Source: Brachynemurus nebulosus (taxonomy: Eukaryota; Arthropoda; Insecta; Neuroptera; Myrmeleontidae). Taken from it: a DNA stretch of 64,000 nucleotides. The notes under the pieces were generated by a model. It searched no databases. It was not told where the DNA came from and saw nothing but the letters and a program-made list of their open reading frames with translations. The translations under genes and the position numbers were made by a program. This document shows, piece after piece, positions 12,612 to 22,849 of this stretch (positions are counted from its first letter, which is position 1; each line of letters opens with the position of its first letter). The stretch is from positions 6,240,709 to 6,304,708 of the forward strand of contig JAPWDM010000015.1 of assembly GCA_035578155.1 (NCBI GenBank). The letters are read 5' to 3'.

Positions 12612-12927
12612 ATTGGTGGCGTTCGGGAGAAAATTTTGTTAGCCTAAGGTTAGCTAGCGGCGCTTTCACTATTACAAACCAAAGGGCTCCATTCAAAAAT
12701 TTAACATACATTAGCTATTAAAACAACAATTTCTAACATGGTGACTGATTGTTTTTATTCCATAATTTTTTAATGTGGCTGCACTTCAAAAGTTAAATAT
12801 TTATACTGTGAAAAACCATGAAAAAAATGACGTGCATCAATTTTTTGAATCAGAGCCCTCTGGTTTGTACCGGTGCAAGCTCCGTTACCTAAGGTTAGGC
12901 TAAAATTTTCGCCTGAACGCCACCATT
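12612..12927. mobile_element. Small foldback MITE (~316 bp)
   Basis: The two ~80-bp arms, 12612-12692 and 12848-12927, are imperfect inverted copies. Both ends read TGGTGGCGTTC, and both arms contain the self-complementary phrase CCTAAGGTTAG. The centre is ~155 bp of AT-rich DNA. There is no ORF of its own. A target duplication is not evident. Confidence 0.6.
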
Positions 12928-13091
12928 ATTTAACAATTTTTTTATTGATTTTAAAATGTTTATTATTAAAATAAAATTATTATAGCAATGATAAATTATG
13001 ATAACTGATAAATAAACAAGAGATTAATATTTAAAAAAAAAATTGTATTATAAAATTATGTGTATTAGTACGAGAGTGTATTAGTACGAGA

Positions 13092-13260
13092 GTACTAATA
13101 CACATAAGTGATTGAATGTATGTCCGGCTCGGCCGACTGTCGAGCACAGGATCGTTGTTGTAATGGTTAGCACACCTGGCTAGTTACCGAGAGATCGTGG
13201 GTTCGATTCCCGGCCGATCCGGATAATTTTTTCAATCACTTTGTGATTTTTAATTTACAT
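13092..13260 (+). repeat. tRNA-derived repeat, copy 1
   Basis: The unit starts GTACTAATACACAT and contains a 72-nt tRNA-like core at 13149-13220. An 11-bp inverted flank surrounds it (AAGTGATTGAA near 13106, TTCAATCACTT near 13230). The core has an A-box-like block (TTGTAATGGTTAGCAC) and a perfect B box (GGTTCGATTCC). The acceptor stem pairs in 6 of 7 positions, but the anticodon stem is poor. This fits a tRNA-related SINE or a mobilised tRNA pseudogene rather than a working tRNA. Confidence 0.6.
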
Positions 13261-13450
13261 ATGTGGTTTTTTGGTCATGTTAACAAAGGCAGTCGAGTAC
13301 TTAAAGTTTCAGTTTAACTGAACGATAAGTGAACATAACAATACTGCGTGTGTTGAAATACAAACAAAAGTTTGTCATACGTAGTAATGTCCCACAAGCA
13401 CTCGATAATATTTGAAATTAAAATTGTAACTATTTCTTGAATCAGAGAGA

Positions 13451-13620
13451 GTACTAATACACATAGGTGATTGAATGGGTGTCCGGCTCGGACGCCTGTC
13501 GAGCATATAGGATCGTTGGTGCAGTGGTTAGCACGCCTGGCTAGTTAGCGGAAGATCCTTGGTTCGATGCCCGGCCGATCCGGATAATTTTTTCAGTCAC
13601 TTTGTGATTTTTGATTATTA
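13451..13620 (+). repeat. tRNA-derived repeat, copy 2 (tandem, same orientation)
   Basis: Second diverged copy, 359 bp downstream of copy 1 in the same orientation. Its core at 13510-13581 keeps a canonical D arm (GTGC paired with GCAC), an A box (TGGTGCAGTGG) and a B box (GGTTCGATGCC). The anticodon loop CTAGTTA would put AGT at 34-36, as in a threonine tRNA, but the anticodon stem is mismatched. The flanks match copy 1, so the duplicated unit is larger than the tRNA core. Confidence 0.6.
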
Positions 13621-14144
13621 TTTTGTATTTTGATTATTGATGAACATCAAAATCATTAAATAAAAAATTATTTCAAAAATTAATAGAAACTTTTGTCTTT
13701 AGGTTATTGTAAGTTCGGAGCGTCCATTTGTTTTGGAAATTTTGATTACATATATGTATTTAAATGTAAGTAAATACGTTAATAAAATTTGTACAATAAG
13801 CAATCCTTTCATAAAAATTGTCGTAATTAGTGGAATTGGATAATTTTATCAAACTAGCAGTTTCCCGCAATTTCGCACGCGTGGTATTTGAAATTGCGAC
13901 ATAAAGTTAAATACTTATGAAGTATATTTGTCGAATTGTAGTATGGTGTCATTACCAAGAATTATCTTTGTCAAATGAAATGTTTTTCAGAATAAAAAGT
14001 CGCCTATGTCTTTGTCTGTCTCCAAGCTCTCTCTGTGCAAAGTTTCAAGCAGATTGTTTACACTGTTGAGGTGTAAAAGAAAGACAAACTCACTTTTGCA
14101 TTTATAATATTTTAATACTTAATAAAATTATCTTTTTAGATATC

Positions 14145-17100
14145 ATGGATGGTTCGCGAAAATGCGTAATATGTAGAACTCTGAGGAAAGGGGCTGAAAA
14201 ATTTCACAGCTTTCCTCGCAATCCCGAGAGGTAACTATAACAAAACAAATAACAAATAAATTTAGTAGTTTTCAGTCAGTAGCATAACAATTAAATGAAT
14301 TATTTAAGGCAAAAGTTTAAGAATCATTAAATTAATTTTTTTTAAATATTATAATAAATATATTTTCCAAAAATTGTAACAGATTCTGAGTATTATAAAG
14401 ATGTAAACAACGGTTAACCATTTTCCGTATGGAAGAAGTATGCCCAACATATGCTCGGAATAACTTTTCCCTTTATCAACTGTACTTTGTCGACTCAATG
14501 TATAATTCCGTCGTTACCCGGACATTATATCCATGGGCTGTACGTTCTCTTATACCTCTTAACAATCCTGTTTTCAATGGCCCACCTATGAACCCTATCC
14601 CTGTTACTGTTAACAACAGCATCCCCTCTAGTACTTCAAACCCAATTCCCAGCACTCCAGATTCAATTTCTACAGTTGTCGTACCTACAATACATTATAA
14701 TATATCCAATCCTATCCCTAGCGCTTCTAATTCTTCTGACGTTATTCCCACCTCCTTTGATGCAACATTTCCTAACATAATAGGTCATCCTACTCCAAAT
14801 ACATTCACTGATCCCACCTCTAGTAACCGTTTCCAAACCACCCCTAATACATTGAGTCACTCTGGTCCTAATTTCTTTGTTAAAAAGAGTAAGAAAATAA
14901 AAAATGAGTTGACAGAGGCAAAAAAATTACGCAGAGTGAGGAAAATAGTCACCAAAAAAACAAGAAAATAAGACTGAAAATCGATGAAAATCCCGTGGTA
15001 GAAAATTTGCTTAGTGACTTGTCTCCAATAGCGCGTCACCTCATGTTGTTTCAACTCAAAAATGCTAAGAGAAACATTCATGGACGAAGATGGAGTGCGT
15101 CTAACAAAGCAGCAGCTCTCGCCCTCTTTAAACGATCCCCCAAGTCCTATGCCCTTCTAAGAAAATTTTTACCTTTTCCTTCCTCTAAAACTCTCCAGTC
15201 ATACCTGCAAAAAATTCCATTTTCCACTGGCATAAATCCCGATTTTCTAAACCATTTGTCCAAGTCTATATTCCATCTGAAAAAAGAGGACAGGACCTGC
15301 TGCTTGTTATTTGACGAACTGTTGACACGGCCAAGTTTATATTATAATACCGTCAATGACACAATCGAGGGCTTTCAGGACTTTGAAAACGGGCGTCGGT
15401 ACAATTTAATTGCAACTAGTGCATTAGTTTTTATGATCCAGGGGCTGCGTCTAAAATACAAGCAGTCCTTAGTGTATTACTTTTTAAAGGGGGGTGTAAA
15501 GCGTGTGGATTTAGCTCCAATTATTCGTGAAGTCATTGATGCCCTGAACTCAATTAACTTAGACGTTGTCGCGACTGTTTATGATATGGGTCCAGGAAAT
15601 TTACTGGCTTTGCAAATTTTAGGTGCTACCACGTCTAAACCGAATTTTTCATATAATGGTAAAACAATTCATACCGTTTAAGATCCTCCACATCTGCTAA
15701 AGTGTACCAGAAACATGTTTTTGAAATACAATGTTCAGTTGAAGGTCACTTTAGCGGGTGTGGAGCAAATCACGACCACAAAATGGGATGATGTTTTATT
15801 GTCATATAAAAATTGGAAGGAATTAATACACCCTCCTTTGACCCAGCCCATGCGAAAAATTACCGACGCTCATTTAAATCCAGTCTTGAAGGCCAAAATG
15901 AAAGTGAACTTGACGACAGAAATTTTTTTGGTGGCTGTATCAGAAGCAATAAGTGCCTTTTGTGCCACGAGTAAGTTAAAAATTAATCCGTGTTTATAAA
16001 TATTATTTCATCATTAGTGTGATCAGCTTAACAAATAAACATAAAACATGAATGTTTCTTTTTTTTTTTAAACTGCAACATTCTTTGTATTTACAGCAAT
16101 AATTTTATCAAATGTTATAAGTTAAATCGTACAAATTAGGCGACTCCCTGTAATCTTACACACTTGAATGATAAAATAACAAAGAAACTACTTTTACTCA
16201 CATTATAGAAGCACTAATTTTTATGTTTTTATTTATTTCAGATCTCTTACCATTTCGAGCGACAACCACTGTGGTGTTCTGCAGCCAACTAGATGAATTA
16301 TTATTTGACAGCCTGAACTGGCGTATGGAGTTTCCTCCAAAAGATAAACCACTCCGTGGCCGACTTACTAGTACTTCTGGTCATTTGGAATTTTGACAAA
16401 GAATGGTGGAAACCATTAATGAATGGAAATTTGTCAAAATTGCAAGTGACCATGTTGTTGAAGATCCATTCTTGTTCACCCGTCCCAAGTGTCAGGATGA
16501 ATGGATCAGGACAATCAAGGCGGTCACTGGAATCTGGAAAATTCTTTTCAAAAACATGCAATTTTCATACCTCCGTACCCAGGATTGAAATCAGGACGCT
16601 TTGGAGAATTTGTTTGGATTAATTCGTTCAGGATGTGGTAACAACACCAACCCAACAGTATCGCAATTTGTAGGCTCCCTAAAAACTCAAATTGTCAGCG
16701 GTTTAACAAGGGGTACCTTCCAAGGTAACTGTGAAGCTGATGATGGGAGCGTTTTAGATTGTCTACAGACATTTCTTAACCCCTTTAGGACTAATGACGA
16801 GCTCAGCTCGTCATACTAATTTTTAAAAAAAAATTTATCTGACGAATGTGTATGGTCTTATATCGGTAACTGGCGGCTCTATAGTAAAGATCGGTCATAC
16901 TGTAAATAAATTAAGCAAAATGTACCAAACTTGCAATTATACTTATATAGATACTAAATTTTTTATCTAAAATATTGAACTATATGGCGGTACTAAAGGG
17001 GTTAATGTAGATTTAGTGTCTGATACGAACAACCTAGAAAATGTTAATGATGCTAATGTGAACCTAAAAGAAAATGTGTTAGAATTAGTGCGCAGTACAG

Positions 17101-17666
17101 CAAATACTGTAAAACGTAGTGATTTTAACATAATTTCAGCGGTTCACATTAGTAGTTTCATTAGCAGGCATCTCTTGAGTAATAATTATCAAGAATGCAA
17201 AGAAATATTAAGTGGTAGTTATTGTATAAGTGACATGAGTATGTTTTTCGTAGATGATCGAAGAAGTAACGATTTTTTCCCTTCGGAAAATTTAGTTACT
17301 ACGGTCGGTCATCTATTAAATATGTTGGATTGTAATTTAAAAACAATCCAACATAAAGAGAATGTAAGGAAACAACTATCCTCTATTACTCAAGAGAATG
17401 TTGATTTTTCATGGGTCACTTGTACCAGTTATTTCTCCTACATTAAGAAAGCGACTGTTGAAGTTGTTTGTTTAATTCGGCTGCATAATCATTGCAGAAT
17501 ACAGAATTTACAACTTAAAAAAAAACCAAATTCCTCAAGTGCTAAAGAAAGGATCGATCAAATTTTGCAATATATGGAAAAAGAAATTTTTTATTTAAAA
17601 ATTTATTCTTTATCGGTGTTTACATTAAAAAGTATAAAAGTTTTAAAATTTAATTTGTTTCATTAA
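14145..17666 (+). pseudogene. P-element / THAP9-like transposase gene, near complete but broken
   Basis: Exon 1 (14145-14230) begins MDGSRKCVICRTLRKG and ends FHSFPRNPER before a GT donor: the N-terminal half of a THAP finger. The next segment (14429-14971) has a degenerate second half (the expected C-x2-H reads VCPTYARNNF), a proline/serine-rich linker and a basic tail. A frameshift leads to 14995-15681, the P-element transposase core, with LLFDELLTRP (first Asp), RRYNLIATSALVFMIQG and VYDMGPGN (second Asp). A TAA at ~15680 interrupts just before DPPHLLKCTRN. The region 15715-15971 is followed by an intron (donor ~15972, acceptor ~16241). The C-terminal domain then follows, LPFRATTTVVF and DALENLFGLIRS. 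The final part (17016-17666) lies beyond a MITE. Two or three point lesions plus the MITE disable it. Confidence 0.8.
16780..17001. mobile_element. 222-bp piggyBac-type MITE in a TTAA site
   Basis: Flanked on both sides by TTAA (16776-16779 and 17002-17005). The termini are CCCCTTTAGGACTA on the left and the complement of CCCCTTTAGTACCG on the right. A perfect 21-nt palindrome, ATGACGAGCTCAGCTCGTCAT, lies just inside the left end (16794-16814). Collapsing the element to a single TTAA makes the P-element-like reading frame continuous (CLQTFL into NVDLVSD). TTAA duplication is the hallmark of piggyBac and Kolobok elements; the CCC-type terminus favours piggyBac. Confidence 0.85.
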
Positions 17667-18006
17667 TCTTACTACATTGATCATGAATATTTCATGGAAA
17701 TAGTGATTATCAAATAATATACGGGATATTATTTAATCGAATTTCGATTGATTGTTTTAAAGAAGTATTTTATTTAACGTAACTCACGAGTAAAACAACA
17801 ATATTTAAAACCGTATATTGCAAAATTTGAAATCAGAAAATCTTTTTGTATAGTAAAAAAATATCCTAGTAAATTTAAATAACATCGGGATTCATTAAAG
17901 TGTTGTACTTTTTAACTACAAATTTTTGCCTAGTAAATGATTAATTTTTAGTACTCTTGTAAGTTTTGTACCGGAGATCTGTTTGTTAATCTACCTACCA
18001 CTTAAC
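17667..18006. other. 3' region of the P-element-like gene, non-coding
   Basis: AT-rich and without an ORF. It runs from the last P-element-like stop codon to the TA at 18007-18008 where the Tigger element is inserted. The P-type terminal repeat should lie here or beyond 20153, but I could not recognise it. Confidence 0.4.
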
Positions 18007-18112
18007 TACAGTAGAACTCCAATTATCCGAACTCCGACTATCCGAATCGCCGATTATCCGAATCACAAAAAATTGTCGCGAAGCCAGTGTTTGCGCGTCA
18101 AGTCTTGACTTG

Positions 18113-18188
18113 ACTTGTCTTAACTTGCCGTTGTGCCTACACTGACTTCCCCCCGCGTGTGTAGGCACAACGGCAAGTTAAGACAAGT
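18113..18188 (+). repeat. Perfect 30-bp hairpin in the Tigger 5' leader
   Basis: The arms 18113-18142 and 18159-18188 are perfect inverted complements of 30 bp around a 16-nt C-rich loop. It lies between the left TIR and the transposase start, so it may be transcribed into the mRNA leader or act as a cruciform at the DNA level. Confidence 0.9.
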
Positions 18189-18329
18189 TCCGGCGCATTG
18201 CAGTCACGGCGCACCTGTCATTGTTTGTTTTGATTAGCCAGTGTGTTATTGACCTTGCTCGAGGACGCTACTCTTTCGCTACGGCTTACTTTTGTTTGTG
18301 CGTGTACAATACTGTATTGTTTTTATACC

Positions 18330-19967
18330 ATGGCTTCGAAAAGAAAACGTGTTGTGCTATCGTTAGCGGACAAACTGAAAATTATAGAGCAACTCGATAA
18401 AGGTGTAACGGGTAAGAAGTTGTCTGAGATTTATGGTGTTGGACAAGCAACAATTTCTGACATTAAAAACAGTAAGTCAACACTTTTAAACTTTGTTTCG
18501 GTGCTTGAAAATGAAGATGGAAGTTCCTCCAGGAAAACAATGAAGACAGCAACCAACAAAAATTTGGAAGATGCCGTGTTTAAATGGTTTTTGCAGCAAC
18601 GGTCTATGGGAAATCCGATTTCAGGTCCAATCCTTTGTGAAAAAGCCAAAATCTTAGCAGAAAAGCTTGGTTATTCATCTTTTAAGGCTAGTAACGGCTG
18701 GCTAAGGAATTTTAAATTCAGGCATGGTGTACGCGAATTAGATTTGGCTGGTGAGAAGCTTTCAGCAGACTCTGCAGCTGCTGAAAATTTTATTGAAAAA
18801 TTTAAAACTGCATCAGAATCCTATGATCCGGAGTTTGTTTATAATGCCGATGAAACTGGCCTTGTTTGGAAAGCATTACCAAAAACCACTTTGGCTTCTA
18901 AAAGAGAATCTAGTGCCCCTGGACATAAGGTCTGTAAAGAACGTGTTACAGTGCTTAACTGTGCCAACTCCACTGGAAATCATAAACTGCCACTTCTTTT
19001 GATAGGAAAATCAAGAAATCCAAGAGCATTTAAAAACGTAAAAAAACTTCCACTCTTCTACAAAAGTCAACCCAAGGCCTGGATGACTGCAGCTTTGTTT
19101 ACCGAATGGTATGATGAAGTGTTTATTCCTGAAGTGAAAAAGCACCAAAAATCGGTGGGAAAAGAAGGCAGTAAGGTGCTTTTAATTGTTGATAACGCAC
19201 CCACTCATCCTACAGCAGAACTGTTGGAAAGAGAGAATGGGCAGTTTAAAACGACGTTTTTGCCTCCCAATGTTACAAGTTTGCTGCAACCCATGGACCA
19301 GTCTGTTATTGAAACAATGAAGCGCCATTACAGAAGGCAACTGCTGAGAAAACTGCTGATCGAAGGTGCTGAAGATGAAGAATTGGTTTTGGCAAATCAT
19401 AGCAAAATAAATTTAAAGGACTGCTGTTACATGGTAGCGGAAGCTTGGAGTTTGGTTACGGCAGTGACGCTAAGACGTGCGTGGAATAAACTGAAAGGCC
19501 TACCGTCTGAGAAGAACAAAAAAAAAGAATCTGAAGAAAATGAGAAACAAGAATATGGAGAGGATGATGATGATAAAGATGCGTTGTCACTAGAGGAAAT
19601 AAGAAAAATGATTGTAAAAATTCCTGGTTGTACAGAAGTAAGTGCTGAAGATGTAGGAGAGTGGATGGCTTGTGACACGTCTGACCCTGGTTTTCAAATT
19701 CTCAATGACGATGAAATTGTTGTAAGTGTGAGAGAAGATGTTGAAGTGGAAGTGGAAGAAGAACTTTCTGCTGATGTTGAAGTAGACGCTGGACCATCAG
19801 CTAGTGAAGCATTTGCCGGCCTCGAGACTGCTTTGAAGTGGATGGAGCGTCAGCCCGAGTGTGACCACTTGCAACTGCTCACCGTCAAGCGAATGCGTGA
19901 CCTGGCTGCCCGAAAACGGTTGAAGACCGCAAAACAGCTTACATTGACGGAGATGTTTAAAAAATAA
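18330..19967 (+). CDS. Tigger/pogo-family transposase, intact 545 aa
   Basis: This is a cut-and-paste DDE transposase acting in the nucleus. I chose the ATG at 18330 (context ACCATGG, protein start MASKRKRVVLSLADK) over upstream in-frame codons because the conserved psq-type helix-turn-helix starts there (residues ~10-50). A second CENP-B/Tc5-type HTH spans ~75-145, with NGWLRNFKFRHGV. The DDE_1 core follows: YNADETGL (Asp174), LLIVDNAPTHP (Asp288) and PPNVTSLLQPMDQSVI (Asp323), the D-D-D arrangement of pogo-like enzymes. An acidic C-terminal region and a basic tail complete it. There are no stops or frameshifts. The gene lies on plus inside well-paired TIRs. Confidence 0.93.
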   Translation: MASKRKRVVLSLADKLKIIEQLDKGVTGKKLSEIYGVGQATISDIKNSKSTLLNFVSVLENEDGSSSRKTMKTATNKNLEDAVFKWFLQQRSMGNPISGPILCEKAKILAEKLGYSSFKASNGWLRNFKFRHGVRELDLAGEKLSADSAAAENFIEKFKTASESYDPEFVYNADETGLVWKALPKTTLASKRESSAPGHKVCKERVTVLNCANSTGNHKLPLLLIGKSRNPRAFKNVKKLPLFYKSQPKAWMTAALFTEWYDEVFIPEVKKHQKSVGKEGSKVLLIVDNAPTHPTAELLERENGQFKTTFLPPNVTSLLQPMDQSVIETMKRHYRRQLLRKLLIEGAEDEELVLANHSKINLKDCCYMVAEAWSLVTAVTLRRAWNKLKGLPSEKNKKKESEENEKQEYGEDDDDKDALSLEEIRKMIVKIPGCTEVSAEDVGEWMACDTSDPGFQILNDDEIVVSVREDVEVEVEEELSADVEVDAGPSASEAFAGLETALKWMERQPECDHLQLLTVKRMRDLAARKRLKTAKQLTLTEMFKK

Positions 19968-20153
19968 TGATTTTTATTTCATTTAATTCAAATTCAAATT
20001 CATTTAATTCAATAAAAAAATAGTGCAATATCAAAACGTAGCTTTTATTCTCTCCAATGGCAATTTTTAAAAAAAAAATCCGATTATCCGAATATTTGAT
20101 TATCCGAATGGGTCCCGGTCCCCATTAATTCGGATAATTGGAGTTCTACTGTA

Positions 20154-20590
20154 TTAAATTTATTAGGATATTTTTTTTTTTTACTTTTTGTTCACAGTTA
20201 CCAGATATCTTAAAAATAAGTGAAATGCAGTTTTTTGAATTAATTTATTTTACTTGTCTTATACACTTCAGTATAAATAAATTTAAACAATGTAAAGTTC
20301 ATAACATTTGATTTTGATAATAAGATATCTTTATTTTTTTTATTTTAAAGAAAATTTTTCTAAATATCATTACATATATTAAATATTTGGAAAATCAAAA
20401 TGTCTTTACTCAGTTAAAAACTGATTGAATTACATAGTTAATTATTTGTTACAATGAATCATTTCCTTACAAGAGTTAAATTTTATTTACTCTTTCTCTT
20501 GAATCTTTTTTTTAATGTACATAAAACAGTTTTAATCAGTCCTCACTTTGTGTCTTATATTACAAGGAATACACGCATATTTCATTTCAG
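20154..20590. other. AT-rich gap, no gene
   Basis: Flank of the Tigger insertion. It contains many short T and A runs and no coding region, and may continue the 3' part of the P-element-like element interrupted at 18008. Confidence 0.4.
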
Positions 20591-20692
20591 GAGAAGTCAC
20601 TTTTAACTAAAAAGCTCAGAATGTTCTCTAAATTCCAATTTATTTACAATGACGTTGATAATGACTTACTAGACTTATTCTATGAGATGTAA
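20591..20692 (+). CDS. Possible terminal exon (unassigned)
   Basis: After a good acceptor (TTTCATTTCAG at 20580-20590) a 33-codon frame reads EKSLLTKKLRMFSKF and continues IYNDVDNDLLDLFYEM before TAA. A second frame just downstream (20686-20829, beginning DVKRTVAITYEIGQNF) stays open for ~48 codons. Both look more protein-like than the surroundings, but I recognise neither. They could be a terminal exon and a shifted continuation, or chance. Confidence 0.2.
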   Translation, partial: EKSLLTKKLRMFSKFQFIYNDVDNDLLDLFYEM

Positions 20693-20907
20693 AAAGAACA
20701 GTTGCAATAACTTACGAAATAGGTCAAAATTTCAACTGGCATTTGTGGTTTAATGTTCCTGGACAAGAACATATCAAAGCTTTCTACATTTTGAATACAC
20801 ATGTTACTGACCACACCAACATTATATGATTGTAACTTTTTTGATAATTCTCTTACAACAAGAATTTTCATTTGGAGTTAATTATCTATCTTCATTGTTA
20901 ATGATTT

Positions 20908-21027
<120 letters not shown>

Positions 21028-22240
21028 TCATTGTCAATCGTCAAATAAGGCGAAAAATGTGTTCATCACTCATAAATCATAAATTAATTACCATATTATT
21101 ATAGTTTCATGCATTACACTAAGCAAAAATCACTTAATTTTAATATTAACATACAATTTTATTACGTATAATTAATATTTAATTTTTAATTTATTTTTTC
21201 TTCTTATAAAGTCCGCTTCGGTGGTCTGTTCAAAACGCGCTTTAAGTATTTTACTAGAGAAACAATAATTATTAAAAGTCCATTGTTTTTAGTTTAGTAA
21301 TCCTAACTTATTCAAAATACACTTAAAAATGGTTAGCAACTAGTTGCAAATTTTTCTGTGTACTTTTTTTTTTATTTAGCGATTGTCATATGTTAAAACG
21401 GGTTAATGTCTTTCCGGTGGTTTTAAAAATCATTACTCTAATATTAAGATTTTTGAACGGTGATTACATCCAAACTATTTAAGCTTTCTAATGACATTTC
21501 TGAACATGATTGGACGCCATATTTCATCGGAGTTGTTGTCAGAAAAGCAAAATCTTCTTGGTTTACTGATTAAAAATTTTGTGTCAAACCTCACTGGATC
21601 TTTCCGGTTGCTGAACTAAACTTGTAAGTATAAACTAACAAATTAATTAAATGTTTTTGTGGGGTTAATATCTATGATTTCATTGTAAATATAACATTTT
21701 TTTTCACCTAACCTAAAAAACTTGCACGTCAGCTTGATTCAAATAGAAAATATCCGCTCGGTGGTCATCTTTTCGGTGGTCACTTTTGGTAACCGAAAAG
21801 ACCAATAGTCACCGAAAAGACGTTTTTTTGTGTTTGTTCGGATTTTGAGTGTATCTTAATATATAAAACAAAGTCGGGTTTGTTTGAACACTTATAACTC
21901 GAGAGCGGGTGGACTGATTGTCATGGTTTTCGATTTGTTGTATTTTTCTTCGTCCAGAATAGGACATAAGGTACTTTTTACCGCTGGAGAGTGTCAAAAT
22001 CACATATAGCGTGGGTGAAACCGCGCTAATTTTTAATAATTTAAAGTATTTTCTTGAAGTAAAAATTTGAGAAAGTATTTCATTGCGTATGTTGAATATT
22101 TTTTGTAATTATATGAATGCTATTATATGAATGACGAAATGATTTAAATTGTTATAAAATTTAATTTGGCGCTGGTGCATCACTTAACCTACGTTTGTTG
22201 CTTGCTTTAGCTTTTTTTGTATTTTACAGTGAACTGAAGA

Positions 22241-22678
22241 ATGGCCAAGACAAGGAAAAAACTCTCAGATGAAGAAAAAATATCACAACGACGAGAACAA
22301 AAGAAGTTAACTATGCGAAAACTTAGAGAAAAATTGAAACAGAACTCAGCAGCTTTAGAGGAAAAAAGAAAAAGGATCGAGAATATTATCATAGGAAAAA
22401 AGAACCAGGGTTAGTAAAAACAATTAAAGATTTAAGTTCAAGGGAACACAGAAAACTCAGAAAGTAATGGCGAGAAGAAGCGACACGCCGACGTGAACTA
22501 ACAAAAATGCAGCGACGTGTAGCACAAATAATGCAAGAAGCTACTCCGCCATCTTCTCCTACTCCGTCGGTTATTGATCGTCCGTTTGAACGCAGAGAAT
22601 TGAGTTCTCCATCTTCTTCAAGAGCTAGTTCAAGAGCAGCTTCTGGAAAAATTATTGCAGCTAGAAACCGAAGAATAT
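22241..22678 (+). pseudogene. Basic coiled-coil N-terminal part of the transposase-like protein
   Basis: The ATG at 22241 starts MAKTRKKLSDEEKISQRR, a highly charged helical region rich in K, R and E. A frameshift near 22385 moves the frame to one with REHRKLRK, then a TAA at 22465, then WREEATRRRELTKMQRRV and a Ser/Pro-rich linker ending at 22680. The family member in this element normally begins with such a basic coiled coil. At least two lesions are present. Confidence 0.55.
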
Positions 22679-22849
22679 AAAAAAAGAAAATTTTATTTTG
22701 AAATTTAAACTGAAGGCGTTACAAACAAAACTGAGTAAATATACAATGAGAGAACATCGATTAAAGAAAAATGAAGAAAAAGAACATAAAACAGTCAATC
22801 ATAATTAGAACAATGCTCAACCAAGGATAGGAAGCAACAAACTCGGCTA

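Larger units (their letters stand above)
18009..20151 (+). mobile_element. Tigger/pogo DNA transposon, structurally complete
   Basis: The ends CAGTAGAACTCCAATTATCC and its complement form terminal inverted repeats, flanked by TA on both sides (18007-18008 and 20152-20153). The ATTATCCGA unit is repeated inside both ends (18018, 18036, 18052; 20080-20108), as expected for transposase binding sites. The length of 2,143 bp and the single uninterrupted transposase frame make this the youngest-looking DNA transposon in the window. Confidence 0.92.

Noticed and set aside
13149..13220. Functional tRNA gene
   Set aside because: A and B boxes are good, but the anticodon stem is badly paired, and the same unit is repeated 359 bp away with shared non-tRNA flanks.
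14663..15081. Minus-strand ORFs opposite the P-element-like gene
   Set aside because: They are shadows of the plus-strand frame, which has clear transposase motifs.
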